64,000 nt of DNA from JBLNBN01 sp050260015. GTDB taxonomy: Bacteria; Bacteroidota; Ignavibacteria; Kapaibacteriales; UBA2268. Positions 25,995 through 33,660 of the stretch are shown here, piece after piece; the first letter of the stretch is position 1; each line of letters begins with the position of its first letter. The notes beneath the pieces were generated by a model that saw only the letters and a list, made by a program, of their open reading frames with translations, had not been told where the DNA came from and made no database searches. Location of the stretch: assembly GCA_050260015.1 (NCBI GenBank), contig JBLNBN010000028.1, forward strand, positions 1 through 64,000, read 5' to 3'. The position numbers and the translations under genes were made by a program.

Positions 25995-28900
25995 CGATTT
26001 TCTTCGCTCGCTTCGTCCGCCAGGTCCAGCTCTATAATTATTTTCGCGGCGTCCTGCTCCGAATCAACGGCTTTAACCGAGCCTCCGAACTGCTCTACGT
26101 ACATTTTAATAATTTCAGGTTCGATATCAATTTCCCCGACGGCTTCCTTGAGCGGATCTATCGATGCAAATCCGTCGAGCTCGCCTTCCAATGCCTGCCC
26201 GGAAATGGATGCGATGGCTTTTCCATTCCATTCGCCGGTGGATAAAACTAATTTCTTACGCTCGAGCGGCTTTTTATCGAGCAATTTAATTATATAATTA
26301 AGCAACGCGGTAATGACAAGCTCGATCGTAAGACTATTTGCCAACGCGAAGATAGGGCGCTCGCTGAGCTCCAGTTCAAGCTCGACCCGGTGCGTCAGCA
26401 GACTCTCCCTAACCAGGCCGACGGCGCAGGCGGCGCATTCGTTCAGGTTGACGTCGGCTACGGCCGTAGTGTTGACGTTCCTTCGGTAGGCGTCGAGCCG
26501 ATTTAAAATTCCCTCGATCCGTTCCGTAGCGACTGAAAACGATCCGAGCACGGACACGGCTTGGCTGGGCAATTTCGACTTACCTTGCGATTTAATTTTA
26601 TTCCAGGACAACAGGCCCTCGGCGCCCATTTTTATTGCGTTCAGCGGTTGGTTTATCTCGTGCAGGATACCTGCTATGACGGCCCCCACGGACGCATACT
26701 TAGACGCCTCCAATAGCAGCGCCTGGGCTTTCGCCTCTTTTACCTCGAGTTCCAGCTTTTCCTTAACGGCTCTGCTTCTTTCGCGCTCTTCCCGCTTTGT
26801 TTCCGTAATATCGATTACGACAAATATGTATCCTTTCTTAGGATCGTCGGGATCGACCTGATGATTAAATACGAAGAAATCCACTATCCCGCCGTCCTTA
26901 CGCTGGCATCTTACTTCCGCGCTTATGCCGTTTGACTGTCCGCCTTCCCCGTAGGCGATCGAACCGATCCTCTCGTACTCTTTTTTGCTTGCGTATACGG
27001 TTTCGGAGCTTTTCCCAACAAGCTCCGCGTTAGTATAACCCGTCAGCTCGCAGAATTTATCGTTCACCCAAACGATCTGCCGTTCTATGTGGAAACCAAC
27101 TCCTACCGGGGAGGCTTCCATAACGGCCTTCAGCGTTTCTTCGACGAAGGTGCGATGGGCCTTCTCGCGGTTGAAATCCGTAATATCCATTATGCTGGAG
27201 AGCAATCTCTTTTCGCCGTCAATTTCAAGTATTTCAATGTAATGAATGATATCGAGCAATTCGCCGTTCCTGGTCTTCATCCTGTTTTTGCCCGCTTTGA
27301 CCGCCCCGTTCCTAAGCAGCTCGCGCTTCATTTCCTCGCGCTTCGCGAAGTCCGCCCAGACGCCAACGTCCTTTGCCGTTCGCCCAATGACTTCCTCCCT
27401 GGCAAATCCCGTATTTTTTAGAAAGGATTCGTTTACTTCGAGGTAGACTCCGTCCTCCAGCGTCGTTATGCTCATCATAACGGGGCTTGAGTTGAACGCT
27501 TTGCTGAACTTTTCCTGGAATCGTTCGGCCTTTTGCTCGGCCTCGTACTTCTCGCTGATATCTATATGGACGCCAGTTATCCTCAGGGGCTTTCCCTGCT
27601 GGTCCCTTAAAGCGACCTTGCCGCGGCTCAGGATGTACCTGTAGCCCTCTGTCGCGTGAATGAATTTGCCTTTAATAGTAAAATCTTCGGTCTCGCCGTT
27701 TAATGCCGCATAGGCGCATTTTACGTATCTCTCCCTGTCGGCGGGGTGAACGAGATTCTCCGCATCGGAGGCTGCGATCTCAATCGATTCCGGCGCACGG
27801 CCGAATATTTGCATCGAGCGGGCGGACACGAAAAACCGGTTGTTCGCTACGTCCCAATCCCAGTAACCGTCCGCGCTCGCCGCAAGAGCGAACTTAAATC
27901 GCTCCTCGCTCTGCTTTAAAGCGATTTCCGTCTTCTTAAATTCAGTTATGTTCTGCACAGCGCCTATTACGCGGGTAACTTTCCTGTCGTATTCGTCCCA
28001 AACGGGACGCATATAGTCGCGGAACCAAAGCCATTCGCCCGTCTTTGTGCGGGCGCGATAGATCGACGTGCAGGATTTATTCTTTAAAGCGCGTTCCACT
28101 ATTGTTGGAAATTGCCCCATGTCCTCCGGGTGCACGATTGATAAGACGCCCTGGGGGAAGCCTTTGTAGTCGTCGAAAGTCCAACCGGTCAGCTTGGTGT
28201 AAGGCCCCGCGATCCAATCAAGCTTTATCCCGGCATCGTCCGTGATAAATCCCGTATAAATAAAGTCAGAAGTCATTTCGGAAATGATATGGTATCGATC
28301 CGTAATTTTCTTTAGCGACTCCTCGGCCATTACTTTGTCGCTTATCTCGCGCGCCACGGCCTGGTATTCCCTTATTTTCCCTTCCGCATTGAAGAAGCCC
28401 CGGATAATAAATTCGAGCCAGCAGATCTTTACCCCCTTTACAATCCTTAGCAGGGATTTGGAGACCGGCGCCTCCCTCGTAATCTCGGCAAGGGATTTGT
28501 TAAGAGCTTCGCGATCCTTTATGGTGATATTTCTATTGATATTAGCAGGTCGATTGCCGTCCGATTCGGGATTGAAAAATTCGGAAAAGGATTTGTTGAA
28601 AAAGGTTAATTCGCCGTTGGGATAAAACCTGCAGACCATCTCGAGCTGGTCGTTTATGACGGCGCGGTATCGATCCTCGCTCTCCCGGAGCTTGTTTCGG
28701 AGCTGATGAAGGTTCAGCGCGGTCTCGACGGACCTCTTAAAGTCGCCGTTGGAATATGGCTTGACCAGGTATCCGTAAGCGTTTACAACTTTAGCTTTTT
28801 CTAATAATTCGTCGCTGTCCAGCGCCGTAATTATCAATACCGCTACGTTGAGCGCGTTTATTTCCGCGGCCGCTTCGATGCCGTCTATTTCGCCGGGAAG

Positions 28901-29068
28901 CATTATGTCCATCAAAACAAGATCGACGGGATTCTCCCTGACAAATTCGATCGCTTCCTTCCCCTGGACGCAAACGCCCGCCACTACGTATCCCATTTTC
29001 CTGATGTTTAATGAAGCCTGGCGGGCGGCCATCTCCTGGTCCTCGACGATAAGTATTTTGTAAGGCAT
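25991..29068 (-). CDS. Giant cytoplasmic REC-multi-PAS histidine-kinase-like protein
   Basis: 1025 aa, no membrane span. A receiver domain occupies 1-120 with phosphoacceptor Asp54 and Lys103 (YLVKPYS). About five PAS/PAC units follow (roughly 125-780), several ending in a DIT or DIS motif. The HisKA box at about 790-830 is GAVIAGILHEINQPLNAIK with His803. The C-terminal HATPase-like region keeps the N-box asparagine (ALLNYIIKLL, about 924), but where the DxGxG loop should be I see SISGQALEGELDG, so ATP binding may be weak or lost. It may act as a phosphorelay or redox/ligand integrator rather than a normal autokinase. No output domain or partner regulator is adjacent. Its ATG at 29068 is divergent from tetR. 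Confidence 0.85.
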   Translation of the reverse strand: MPYKILIVEDQEMAARQASLNIRKMGYVVAGVCVQGKEAIEFVRENPVDLVLMDIMLPGEIDGIEAAAEINALNVAVLIITALDSDELLEKAKVVNAYGYLVKPYSNGDFKRSVETALNLHQLRNKLRESEDRYRAVINDQLEMVCRFYPNGELTFFNKSFSEFFNPESDGNRPANINRNITIKDREALNKSLAEITREAPVSKSLLRIVKGVKICWLEFIIRGFFNAEGKIREYQAVAREISDKVMAEESLKKITDRYHIISEMTSDFIYTGFITDDAGIKLDWIAGPYTKLTGWTFDDYKGFPQGVLSIVHPEDMGQFPTIVERALKNKSCTSIYRARTKTGEWLWFRDYMRPVWDEYDRKVTRVIGAVQNITEFKKTEIALKQSEERFKFALAASADGYWDWDVANNRFFVSARSMQIFGRAPESIEIAASDAENLVHPADRERYVKCAYAALNGETEDFTIKGKFIHATEGYRYILSRGKVALRDQQGKPLRITGVHIDISEKYEAEQKAERFQEKFSKAFNSSPVMMSITTLEDGVYLEVNESFLKNTGFAREEVIGRTAKDVGVWADFAKREEMKRELLRNGAVKAGKNRMKTRNGELLDIIHYIEILEIDGEKRLLSSIMDITDFNREKAHRTFVEETLKAVMEASPVGVGFHIERQIVWVNDKFCELTGYTNAELVGKSSETVYASKKEYERIGSIAYGEGGQSNGISAEVRCQRKDGGIVDFFVFNHQVDPDDPKKGYIFVVIDITETKREERERSRAVKEKLELEVKEAKAQALLLEASKYASVGAVIAGILHEINQPLNAIKMGAEGLLSWNKIKSQGKSKLPSQAVSVLGSFSVATERIEGILNRLDAYRRNVNTTAVADVNLNECAACAVGLVRESLLTHRVELELELSERPIFALANSLTIELVITALLNYIIKLLDKKPLERKKLVLSTGEWNGKAIASISGQALEGELDGFASIDPLKEAVGEIDIEPEIIKMYVEQFGGSVKAVDSEQDAAKIIIELDLADEASEENR

Positions 29069-29184
29069 AATTTTGCGGCCAACCTTGTAATTATTATTTA
29101 TTGATGCGTTTGTTTAGCAATTTCGATATGATATTTGCAAGTTAAACATTCGTGGAAAAAATTAAAATTAAATTTGCATAATTT

Positions 29185-29227
29185 AACATTGTTTATTATT
29201 TTAGCAGTGTTTATTTTTCTAACATTG
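29185..29227 (+). promoter_or_regulatory. Three half-sites upstream of the tetR gene, candidate operator
   Basis: AACATTG (29185-29191), the inverted near-copy CAGTGTT (29205-29211) and AACATTG again (29221-29227) lie within 43 bp, ending 11 nt before the regulator start. Such clustered inverted half-sites next to a tetR gene often are the autoregulatory operator; this assignment is inference. Confidence 0.3.
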
Positions 29228-29238
29228 ATAAAAGTATT

Positions 29239-29814
29239 ATGCAAAACAAACCTATCAAGGAAGAGCGCATGAGGCGCTACTTCGTAGATTCCTGCAAGGA
29301 ACTGTTGCTCGGCGAGGGTTTGCGCGCGCTCTCCGTACGCAACGTAGCCGAGCGCGCGGGATATTCCTTCGCGACGATTTACAGCTACTTTAAGGATCTT
29401 AGCGATTTGACTATGACAGCCGTCGGCGAGTTTCTCGTCGAATTAAAAAATTTCGTAGGCATCGATTCAAAAGGATCGGACGACGTCGCGACGATAACGA
29501 AATCCTACATTAAGTACTTCGTGCAGTATCCGAGCATATACCGGCTTATGTTCGTCGAGCAGATCTCGGACGCGCGCTACCATAAAACTACTCTCGACGC
29601 GATTAATTCGGCCCTGGGCGAGCTGCTTGCCGACGGGTGGTCGAAGCTTGCGGAAGAGCGCGGATGGAGCCAAAGCGAGGCGGCCACGCGGGCGCGGGCG
29701 CACGATTCAATGGTGGGAGGCATGCTGCTCTCCTACGTTAACCGCCGCTTGCCCGACGATTATTTTAAGTTCCTGGAAAACTACGACAAAGCCTTCAGGC
29801 TATTCGCTAAATAG
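29239..29814 (+). CDS. TetR/AcrR-family transcriptional regulator
   Basis: 191 aa. The N-terminal helix-turn-helix (about 8-55) reads LLLGEGLRALSVRNVAERAG then YSFATIYSYFKDLSDL, the TetR signature. The C-terminal ligand domain (about 60-190) has a YIKYFVQYPSIYRLMF segment like the TetR_C 13/WHG group. It normally represses its own or a neighbouring gene until it binds a small ligand. The next gene, 26 nt downstream, is a GIY-YIG-like protein, so the two are probably one transcript. No efflux pump is adjacent. Confidence 0.88.
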   Translation: MQNKPIKEERMRRYFVDSCKELLLGEGLRALSVRNVAERAGYSFATIYSYFKDLSDLTMTAVGEFLVELKNFVGIDSKGSDDVATITKSYIKYFVQYPSIYRLMFVEQISDARYHKTTLDAINSALGELLADGWSKLAEERGWSQSEAATRARAHDSMVGGMLLSYVNRRLPDDYFKFLENYDKAFRLFAK

Positions 29815-29840
29815 AACATTATTATTTATACGGATTAAAG

Positions 29841-30209
29841 ATGATCGACAAAAAACGGTTAAAAGAAGAATATAAGAGGATGATCCCGCCGATGGGCGTG
29901 TTCATGATCAAAAATAAGAATAGCGGCTTGGTTTTCCTGGGCTCCAGCCTGAACCTGAAGAGCGTATTGGACAAGCACAAGATGCTGCTTTCGGCTAAAA
30001 TGCACATGAACTCCCGCTTGCAGCGGGATTGGAACGAATCCGGCGCGGAGGCGTTCGAATTTGCAATCGCGGAAACGCTCGAGCCGAAGGACGACCCGGA
30101 TTATAACTATTCGGAAGACCTATCGATACTGGAAATGTTATGGATAGACAAATACAGGCCTATCGATGAGAAGCTCTACAATAAGTCGGAAAAGATCAGG
30201 GGAGTTTAA
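29841..30209 (+). CDS. GIY-YIG-like small protein lacking both signature tyrosines
   Basis: 122 aa. The pattern MGVFMIKNKNSGLVFLGSS, a following helix SVLDKHKMLLSAKMHMNSRL, QRDWNESGAEAFEF, and the acidic EDLSILEMLWIDKY match, from memory, a family of stand-alone small proteins annotated as GIY-YIG nuclease family in Firmicutes and other bacteria. The two tyrosine motifs are replaced: GIY is GVF and YIG is FLG. In proven GIY-YIG nucleases these tyrosines take part in catalysis, so DNA cleavage is doubtful. It follows tetR by 26 nt. Role unknown; a binding function or altered chemistry is possible. Confidence 0.7.
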   Translation: MIDKKRLKEEYKRMIPPMGVFMIKNKNSGLVFLGSSLNLKSVLDKHKMLLSAKMHMNSRLQRDWNESGAEAFEFAIAETLEPKDDPDYNYSEDLSILEMLWIDKYRPIDEKLYNKSEKIRGV

Positions 30210-30225
30210 CCGGGCGCAGATTCCG

Positions 30226-30257
30226 TTTGTTTATCTGCGGGAAAACCCGTATTTTTG
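30226..30257 (+). promoter_or_regulatory. Candidate Bacteroidota-type promoter for tRNA-Pro
   Basis: TTTG (30226-30229), 20 nt, TATTTTTG (30250-30257), matching TTTG-N-TAnnTTTG. Transcription would begin a few bases before the tRNA at 30268. The spacer contains a short CGGG-AAAA-CCCG stem followed by TATTTTT that could instead be a weak terminator of the tetR transcript. Confidence 0.45.
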
Positions 30258-30267
30258 CTATTCTTTA

Positions 30268-30342
30268 CGGGGTGTAGCGCAGCCCGGTTAGCGCACCTGG
30301 TTTGGGACCAGGGGGTCGAAGGTTCGAATCCTTTCACCCCGA
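30268..30342 (+). tRNA. tRNA-Pro (anticodon TGG)
   Basis: Acceptor arms CGGGGTG and CACCCCG pair over 7 bp with discriminator A. The D arm, anticodon stem CCTGG/CCAGG with loop TTTGGGA (anticodon TGG) and T arm GGTTCGAATCC are all intact; the fold is 75 nt. CCA is not encoded. It stands alone between the tetR/GIY-YIG-like pair and a strong terminator. Confidence 0.95.
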
Positions 30343-30351
30343 CGTAAAACG

Positions 30352-30388
30352 AAAACGCCTTGTCTTTTTGGACAAGGCGTTTTTTTTT
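30352..30388. terminator. Strong bidirectional terminator between tRNA-Pro and the ROK gene
   Basis: AAAACGCCTTGTC and GACAAGGCGTTTT form a 13-bp stem with a short T-rich loop and a T run on the plus strand; the minus-strand side also ends in TTTTCGTTTT. It lies 10 nt after the tRNA and abuts the ROK stop. Confidence 0.93.
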
Positions 30389-31325
30389 ATGCTTCCATTT
30401 CCAGCTTTCCCAAAAACGCGGCGCCGTATATTCCCGTCTCCTGCAGGAATTTGGCGGGCTTTAGCTCGAAGTCTTTTGCGATGTGCGGCAGAGCGCGCTT
30501 TTTAATAGTGTCCGCTATGCAATCGAACAGCATGGGGTGCGCTTGCGAGATGCCGCCGCCGATGATAAGATAGTGGATATCGAGCAGGTTCATAGCCGAA
30601 GCGAACGCGAGCCCTAGGTAGTAGCCGACTAGCTTAAAGGTCTCAATCGCGGCCCAATCACCTTCGTAAATCGCCTCGGAGATATTCAGCACGTCGAGAT
30701 CCTCTACGCCGTTCAAAGCGGAATCCCTCCGCTTAGCGGCGATCTTTTTAGCTAATTTAATTATTTGGGCGCGCCCGGTTTTCTCCTCGACGACCCCAGC
30801 GCGGTATCCGCGCTCATCGCTAACGGGGGCGTCCAGGTGATCGATGATCATGTGGCCGATCTCGCCCGCTCCGCCGGTAGCGCCGGTATAGAGCTTGCCG
30901 TCTATAATAATGCCGCCGCCTACGCCCGTTCCGAGCGTCGCGTAGATGAAATTTTTAACGCCTACGCCCGCGCCGCCCAGAAGTTCAGCTACGGCCGCCG
31001 CGTTCGCGTCGTTCTCTACGGCAATTCTTATCCCCGTTTTACCCCTAAGCATTTCGCCGAGCGGCACGTCGAGCCAGCCCGGCAAATTGGGCGCTACGCG
31101 CACTATGCCCCCGGCGCCGACTATTCCCGGCACGCCGACGCCTATGCTCTTTATGTCCGCCCTCGCGGCGAGTATTTCCTCAAGAAAGTTAACGATAGCT
31201 TCGACCGAAGCTTCTTTCCCATCTTCGGCGCGCGTGGGGCGGGAATCGCTCCAGGTCAGCTCGCCGTTGTTATCGATAAGCCCTGCCTTGACGGTCGTCC
31301 CGCCAACGTCTATACCTAAATACAT
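30387..31325 (-). CDS. ROK-family sugar kinase-like protein (glucokinase-like)
   Basis: 312 aa. The phosphate-1 loop GIDVGGTTVKAGLID is at the N-terminus, the ENDANAAAVAELLGG and LGTGVGGGIIIDG motifs follow, and the catalytic Asp is in ENDAN. The conserved His is in GEIGHMIID. Canonical ROK kinases then have a CxCGxxGCxE zinc motif; here that stretch is HLDAPVSDERGYRAG with no cysteine, so the zinc site is absent. It may still phosphorylate glucose or N-acetyl sugars, but substrate is unclear. It is the last gene of a five-gene minus-strand run behind ftsB-like (48 nt gap). Confidence 0.87.
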   Translation of the reverse strand: MYLGIDVGGTTVKAGLIDNNGELTWSDSRPTRAEDGKEASVEAIVNFLEEILAARADIKSIGVGVPGIVGAGGIVRVAPNLPGWLDVPLGEMLRGKTGIRIAVENDANAAAVAELLGGAGVGVKNFIYATLGTGVGGGIIIDGKLYTGATGGAGEIGHMIIDHLDAPVSDERGYRAGVVEEKTGRAQIIKLAKKIAAKRRDSALNGVEDLDVLNISEAIYEGDWAAIETFKLVGYYLGLAFASAMNLLDIHYLIIGGGISQAHPMLFDCIADTIKKRALPHIAKDFELKPAKFLQETGIYGAAFLGKLEMEA

Positions 31326-31373
31326 ATTAATCCTCGATTATTACGAAGATAAACGTAAACGCTTAAAAAAATT

Positions 31374-31685
31374 TTATTTTTGATCTTTGGAGTAGATATA
31401 GACCTTTTCGCCCGGTTTTATCATACCGTACTTCTCGCGGGCGATGCGTTCTATTTCGGTCGTATCGGCGCGTAGGGCCTTTATACGGCTTCGCAGCGAA
31501 TCGCTCCTTAAGCGCTCGGTTTCTATGGAGGCTTTTAGCTCGGACTGCTTTGCGGAAAGCCTGGCCCGGCGGAGCACGCCGAAGTCCGAAAAAGAAATGT
31601 AGGCGAGCGCCGCGGCTACCAACGCCAGCGAAAGCCAGAAGCGGCGTCTCTGCGGATTATTTAAAATTGAAACTATAAAATTCAT
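31374..31685 (-). CDS. FtsB/DivIC-like septum-formation protein
   Basis: 103 aa from the ATG at 31685; a TTG at 31718 is also open but less likely. One membrane span (FWLSLALVAAALAYISF) is followed by a coiled coil (LSAKQSELKASIETERL through IKALRADTTEIERIAREKYG) and the MIKPGEKVYIY ending of the family. Such bitopic proteins join FtsL and FtsQ in the divisome. It lies within the comF-isochorismatase-ROK run. Confidence 0.85.
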   Translation of the reverse strand: MNFIVSILNNPQRRRFWLSLALVAAALAYISFSDFGVLRRARLSAKQSELKASIETERLRSDSLRSRIKALRADTTEIERIAREKYGMIKPGEKVYIYSKDQK

Positions 31686-31745
31686 TCTGAATAAAAAAAG
31701 CTTACGGGAAAAGTCCAATTTATGAAATTTTCCCGTATCGTCGCA

Positions 31746-32291
31746 TCATTTTATAATTTTTGATATTTCTTTAAATTTTTCGGAAGCCGAAGTTCGTAAA
31801 AGTTCCATTAATATAGATTCGTACGTCGTGACGACCGCGCCCTCGTGCCGCATGCGTTCGATAGCCACTTCCCTGTCGCGCGGGTTGCGCGAGGAAGTGC
31901 AGTCCTCGACTATTATTGCGTTCATGCCCTGCCCGATAAAGTCGAGCGCGCTCTGAAGAACGCAGATATGCGTCTCTATACCGATTATTATAACGTTGGC
32001 CGGATTGAGCGCAAGCAAGTTCTGCATAAACTCCAGCTCGCCGCAGCAGCTGAACGTCATCTTTTCCACCGGGATAAACGCTTCGCCGAGCGAATCGACA
32101 ATTGCGGGGACGGTCGCTCCCAATCCCTTCGTATATTGCTGGGTGATGAGCGTCGGGACGCCGAGCTTCTGCAAGCCGAGCAACAGCTTGCCGGAGCGGG
32201 TAATCATGTCTTCGAAATTATGGATGAAGGGCATCAATTTCTCCTGGAAATCGATTACCACGCATACGGTTTCTTCGAGTTCTATTCTCAT
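31746..32291 (-). CDS. Isochorismatase-family cysteine hydrolase (YcaC-like)
   Basis: 181 aa. The triad of the family is visible: Asp14 (VVIDFQEKL), Lys77 (PVEKMTF) and Cys110 (IETHICVLQ), with the usual non-proline cis bond before Cys. The closing DCTSSRNPRDREVAIERMRH is typical of the YcaC/nicotinamidase-like branch. These enzymes hydrolyse amides or similar bonds; substrates of the YcaC group are generally unknown. It is 27 nt downstream of comF. Confidence 0.88.
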   Translation of the reverse strand: MRIELEETVCVVIDFQEKLMPFIHNFEDMITRSGKLLLGLQKLGVPTLITQQYTKGLGATVPAIVDSLGEAFIPVEKMTFSCCGELEFMQNLLALNPANVIIIGIETHICVLQSALDFIGQGMNAIIVEDCTSSRNPRDREVAIERMRHEGAVVTTYESILMELLRTSASEKFKEISKIIK

Positions 32292-32318
32292 TTATATTCC
32301 ATTATTATTAATTAGATA

Positions 32319-33029
32319 TTATGCGATAACAAGCGCGGCGGCGTCTACGGAAGCCGCTCCCGCGTTTAAAAGAGCCAATGCGGCGGAATTTATTGTCGAG
32401 CCGGTCGTCATTACGTCGTCCACCACTAAAAATTTCCCGCCGGCTGCGTTGCCGCGGCATTCGAATACGCCCTCTATATTATTTTTCCTTTCGGCGGCGT
32501 TCAATGCGGTTTGCGTTTGAGTGTACCTCTTCCTGTAAATTATCTTTTCATTGGACCTGGAACCAAGCGGTTCGGCGATCGAATCCGAGATCAGGTAAGC
32601 CTGGTTGTAGCCGCGCTCGCGCTTTTTCGCGGGGTGCAGCGGCAGCGGTATGATCGCGTCGTAGCCCGTAAAACCGTCGCGGATCAATCTCGCGGCAAAC
32701 GCTTCGGCGAATCTTGATACAATCGAGCGCCGCCCCTCGTACTTCAGGGCATGAACTATTTTCAGGGCGGCGCGCTCTTCGTCGACAGCTATCAGGCCGC
32801 TTGCGCGGGACACTGCGATATTGTCGGCGGAAAAATTATTAATAAATTTCTGGTAAATCTCGTCGCAAGATGGAGATAGCGGCAGGTTAGCGTAGCAGGG
32901 CCCGCATAAGTGCCTTTCCCCGTGCAGCAGCCTTCGGTCGCAGACGACGCACGCTCCCGGCGCGAGAGCTTCCTCGAAGCTCGTAAGAAGAGCCTTAGCT
33001 CCAAGCGATAAAAGCCTCGCGGCTTTCAT
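32319..33029 (-). CDS. comF: ComF-family phosphoribosyltransferase-like protein
   Basis: 236 aa from ATG 33029, whose ATGA overlaps the stop of the upstream doxX-like gene. The N-terminal zinc-ribbon has CVVCDRRLLHGERHLCGPC; the phosphoribosyltransferase part has PLHPAKKRERGYNQA, RYTQTQTALNAAERKNNI and the PRPP loop LVVDDVMTTGSTI. ComF is required for natural transformation in several species; its PRT activity is unproven in most. No other com genes are adjacent. A longer frame reaching 33365 is not used because it would overlap the doxX-like gene almost entirely. Confidence 0.9.
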   Translation of the reverse strand: MKAARLLSLGAKALLTSFEEALAPGACVVCDRRLLHGERHLCGPCYANLPLSPSCDEIYQKFINNFSADNIAVSRASGLIAVDEERAALKIVHALKYEGRRSIVSRFAEAFAARLIRDGFTGYDAIIPLPLHPAKKRERGYNQAYLISDSIAEPLGSRSNEKIIYRKRYTQTQTALNAAERKNNIEGVFECRGNAAGGKFLVVDDVMTTGSTINSAALALLNAGAASVDAAALVIA

Positions 33030-33520
33030 GCGCGTTCCGCCGTTTCGACGGGGGAGGAGGCGCGGGCCGCCCTGTCTGCCGAATACTTGTCCCCCTTTGA
33101 ATAAATCAAGTAGAGCGCGACTGCCGAGAGCCCGAGGTTCTCCAGTATCTTTCCGAAGCCGACCTTCTGCTGGGCTATATTCGAATAGCACCCGCAGTTT
33201 ATATTCAGTCCCTGCGCCATCGCGGAAATAATACCCAGGACGAAAACTACAAGCATTCCAAGCGCAAGCAAAGCGTTGGCGCGGATCCTTACGCCAGCCG
33301 CCAGAGCCAGCCCGCAAACCAGCTCGATCCATGGCAAAATAATCGCCGCCGGGTTGACAAGCCAATCCGGAGCGGTCCGGTAGTTGGCTATTTCGTTCGC
33401 GAAGCCCGCCGGTTCAGCAATTTTGCCCAAAGAGACGAATAGAAAAGTTAAACCAAGCAGGAGGCGGAAAATTAGATTTATTATATCGCTATGCAATAAC
33501 TTCTTCATATTTATACTCAT
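33026..33520 (-). CDS. DoxX/MauE-family membrane protein
   Basis: About 164 aa from the first ATG at 33520; ATG 33508 and TTG 33550 are alternatives and no clear ribosome site decides between them. Four hydrophobic spans are seen (LIFRLLLGLTFLFVSLGKI; IILPWIELVCGLALAAG; ALLALGMLVVFVLGIIS; LENLGLSAVALYLIY). The loop NINCGCYSN between spans 3 and 4 has the CxC pair shared with MauE-type proteins, which act in disulfide or redox handling at the membrane. It is the first gene of the doxX-comF-isochorismatase-ftsB-ROK run. Confidence 0.8.
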   Translation of the reverse strand: MSINMKKLLHSDIINLIFRLLLGLTFLFVSLGKIAEPAGFANEIANYRTAPDWLVNPAAIILPWIELVCGLALAAGVRIRANALLALGMLVVFVLGIISAMAQGLNINCGCYSNIAQQKVGFGKILENLGLSAVALYLIYSKGDKYSADRAARASSPVETAERA

Positions 33521-33660
33521 TTCATTTTTAATATATGACGGCGAGCGCAAATTAATATTAATAAACCGAGCGATAAAATATTTTAATTATTGAATCGGCT
33601 TTTTTAGTATATTATGAACAAACGTAAACATACTTTTTTATAAATCTTACGAGGATGGTT

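Noticed and set aside
30236..30256. CGGG-AAAA-CCCG hairpin plus T run as terminator of the tetR transcript
   Set aside because: The stem is only four base pairs and coincides with a better promoter match for the tRNA; kept only as a note.
32319..33365. Long 348-residue version of ComF
   Set aside because: The extra 112 residues would overlap the DoxX-like gene almost fully in another frame; the ATG at 33029 matches ComF and overlaps the doxX stop as ATGA.
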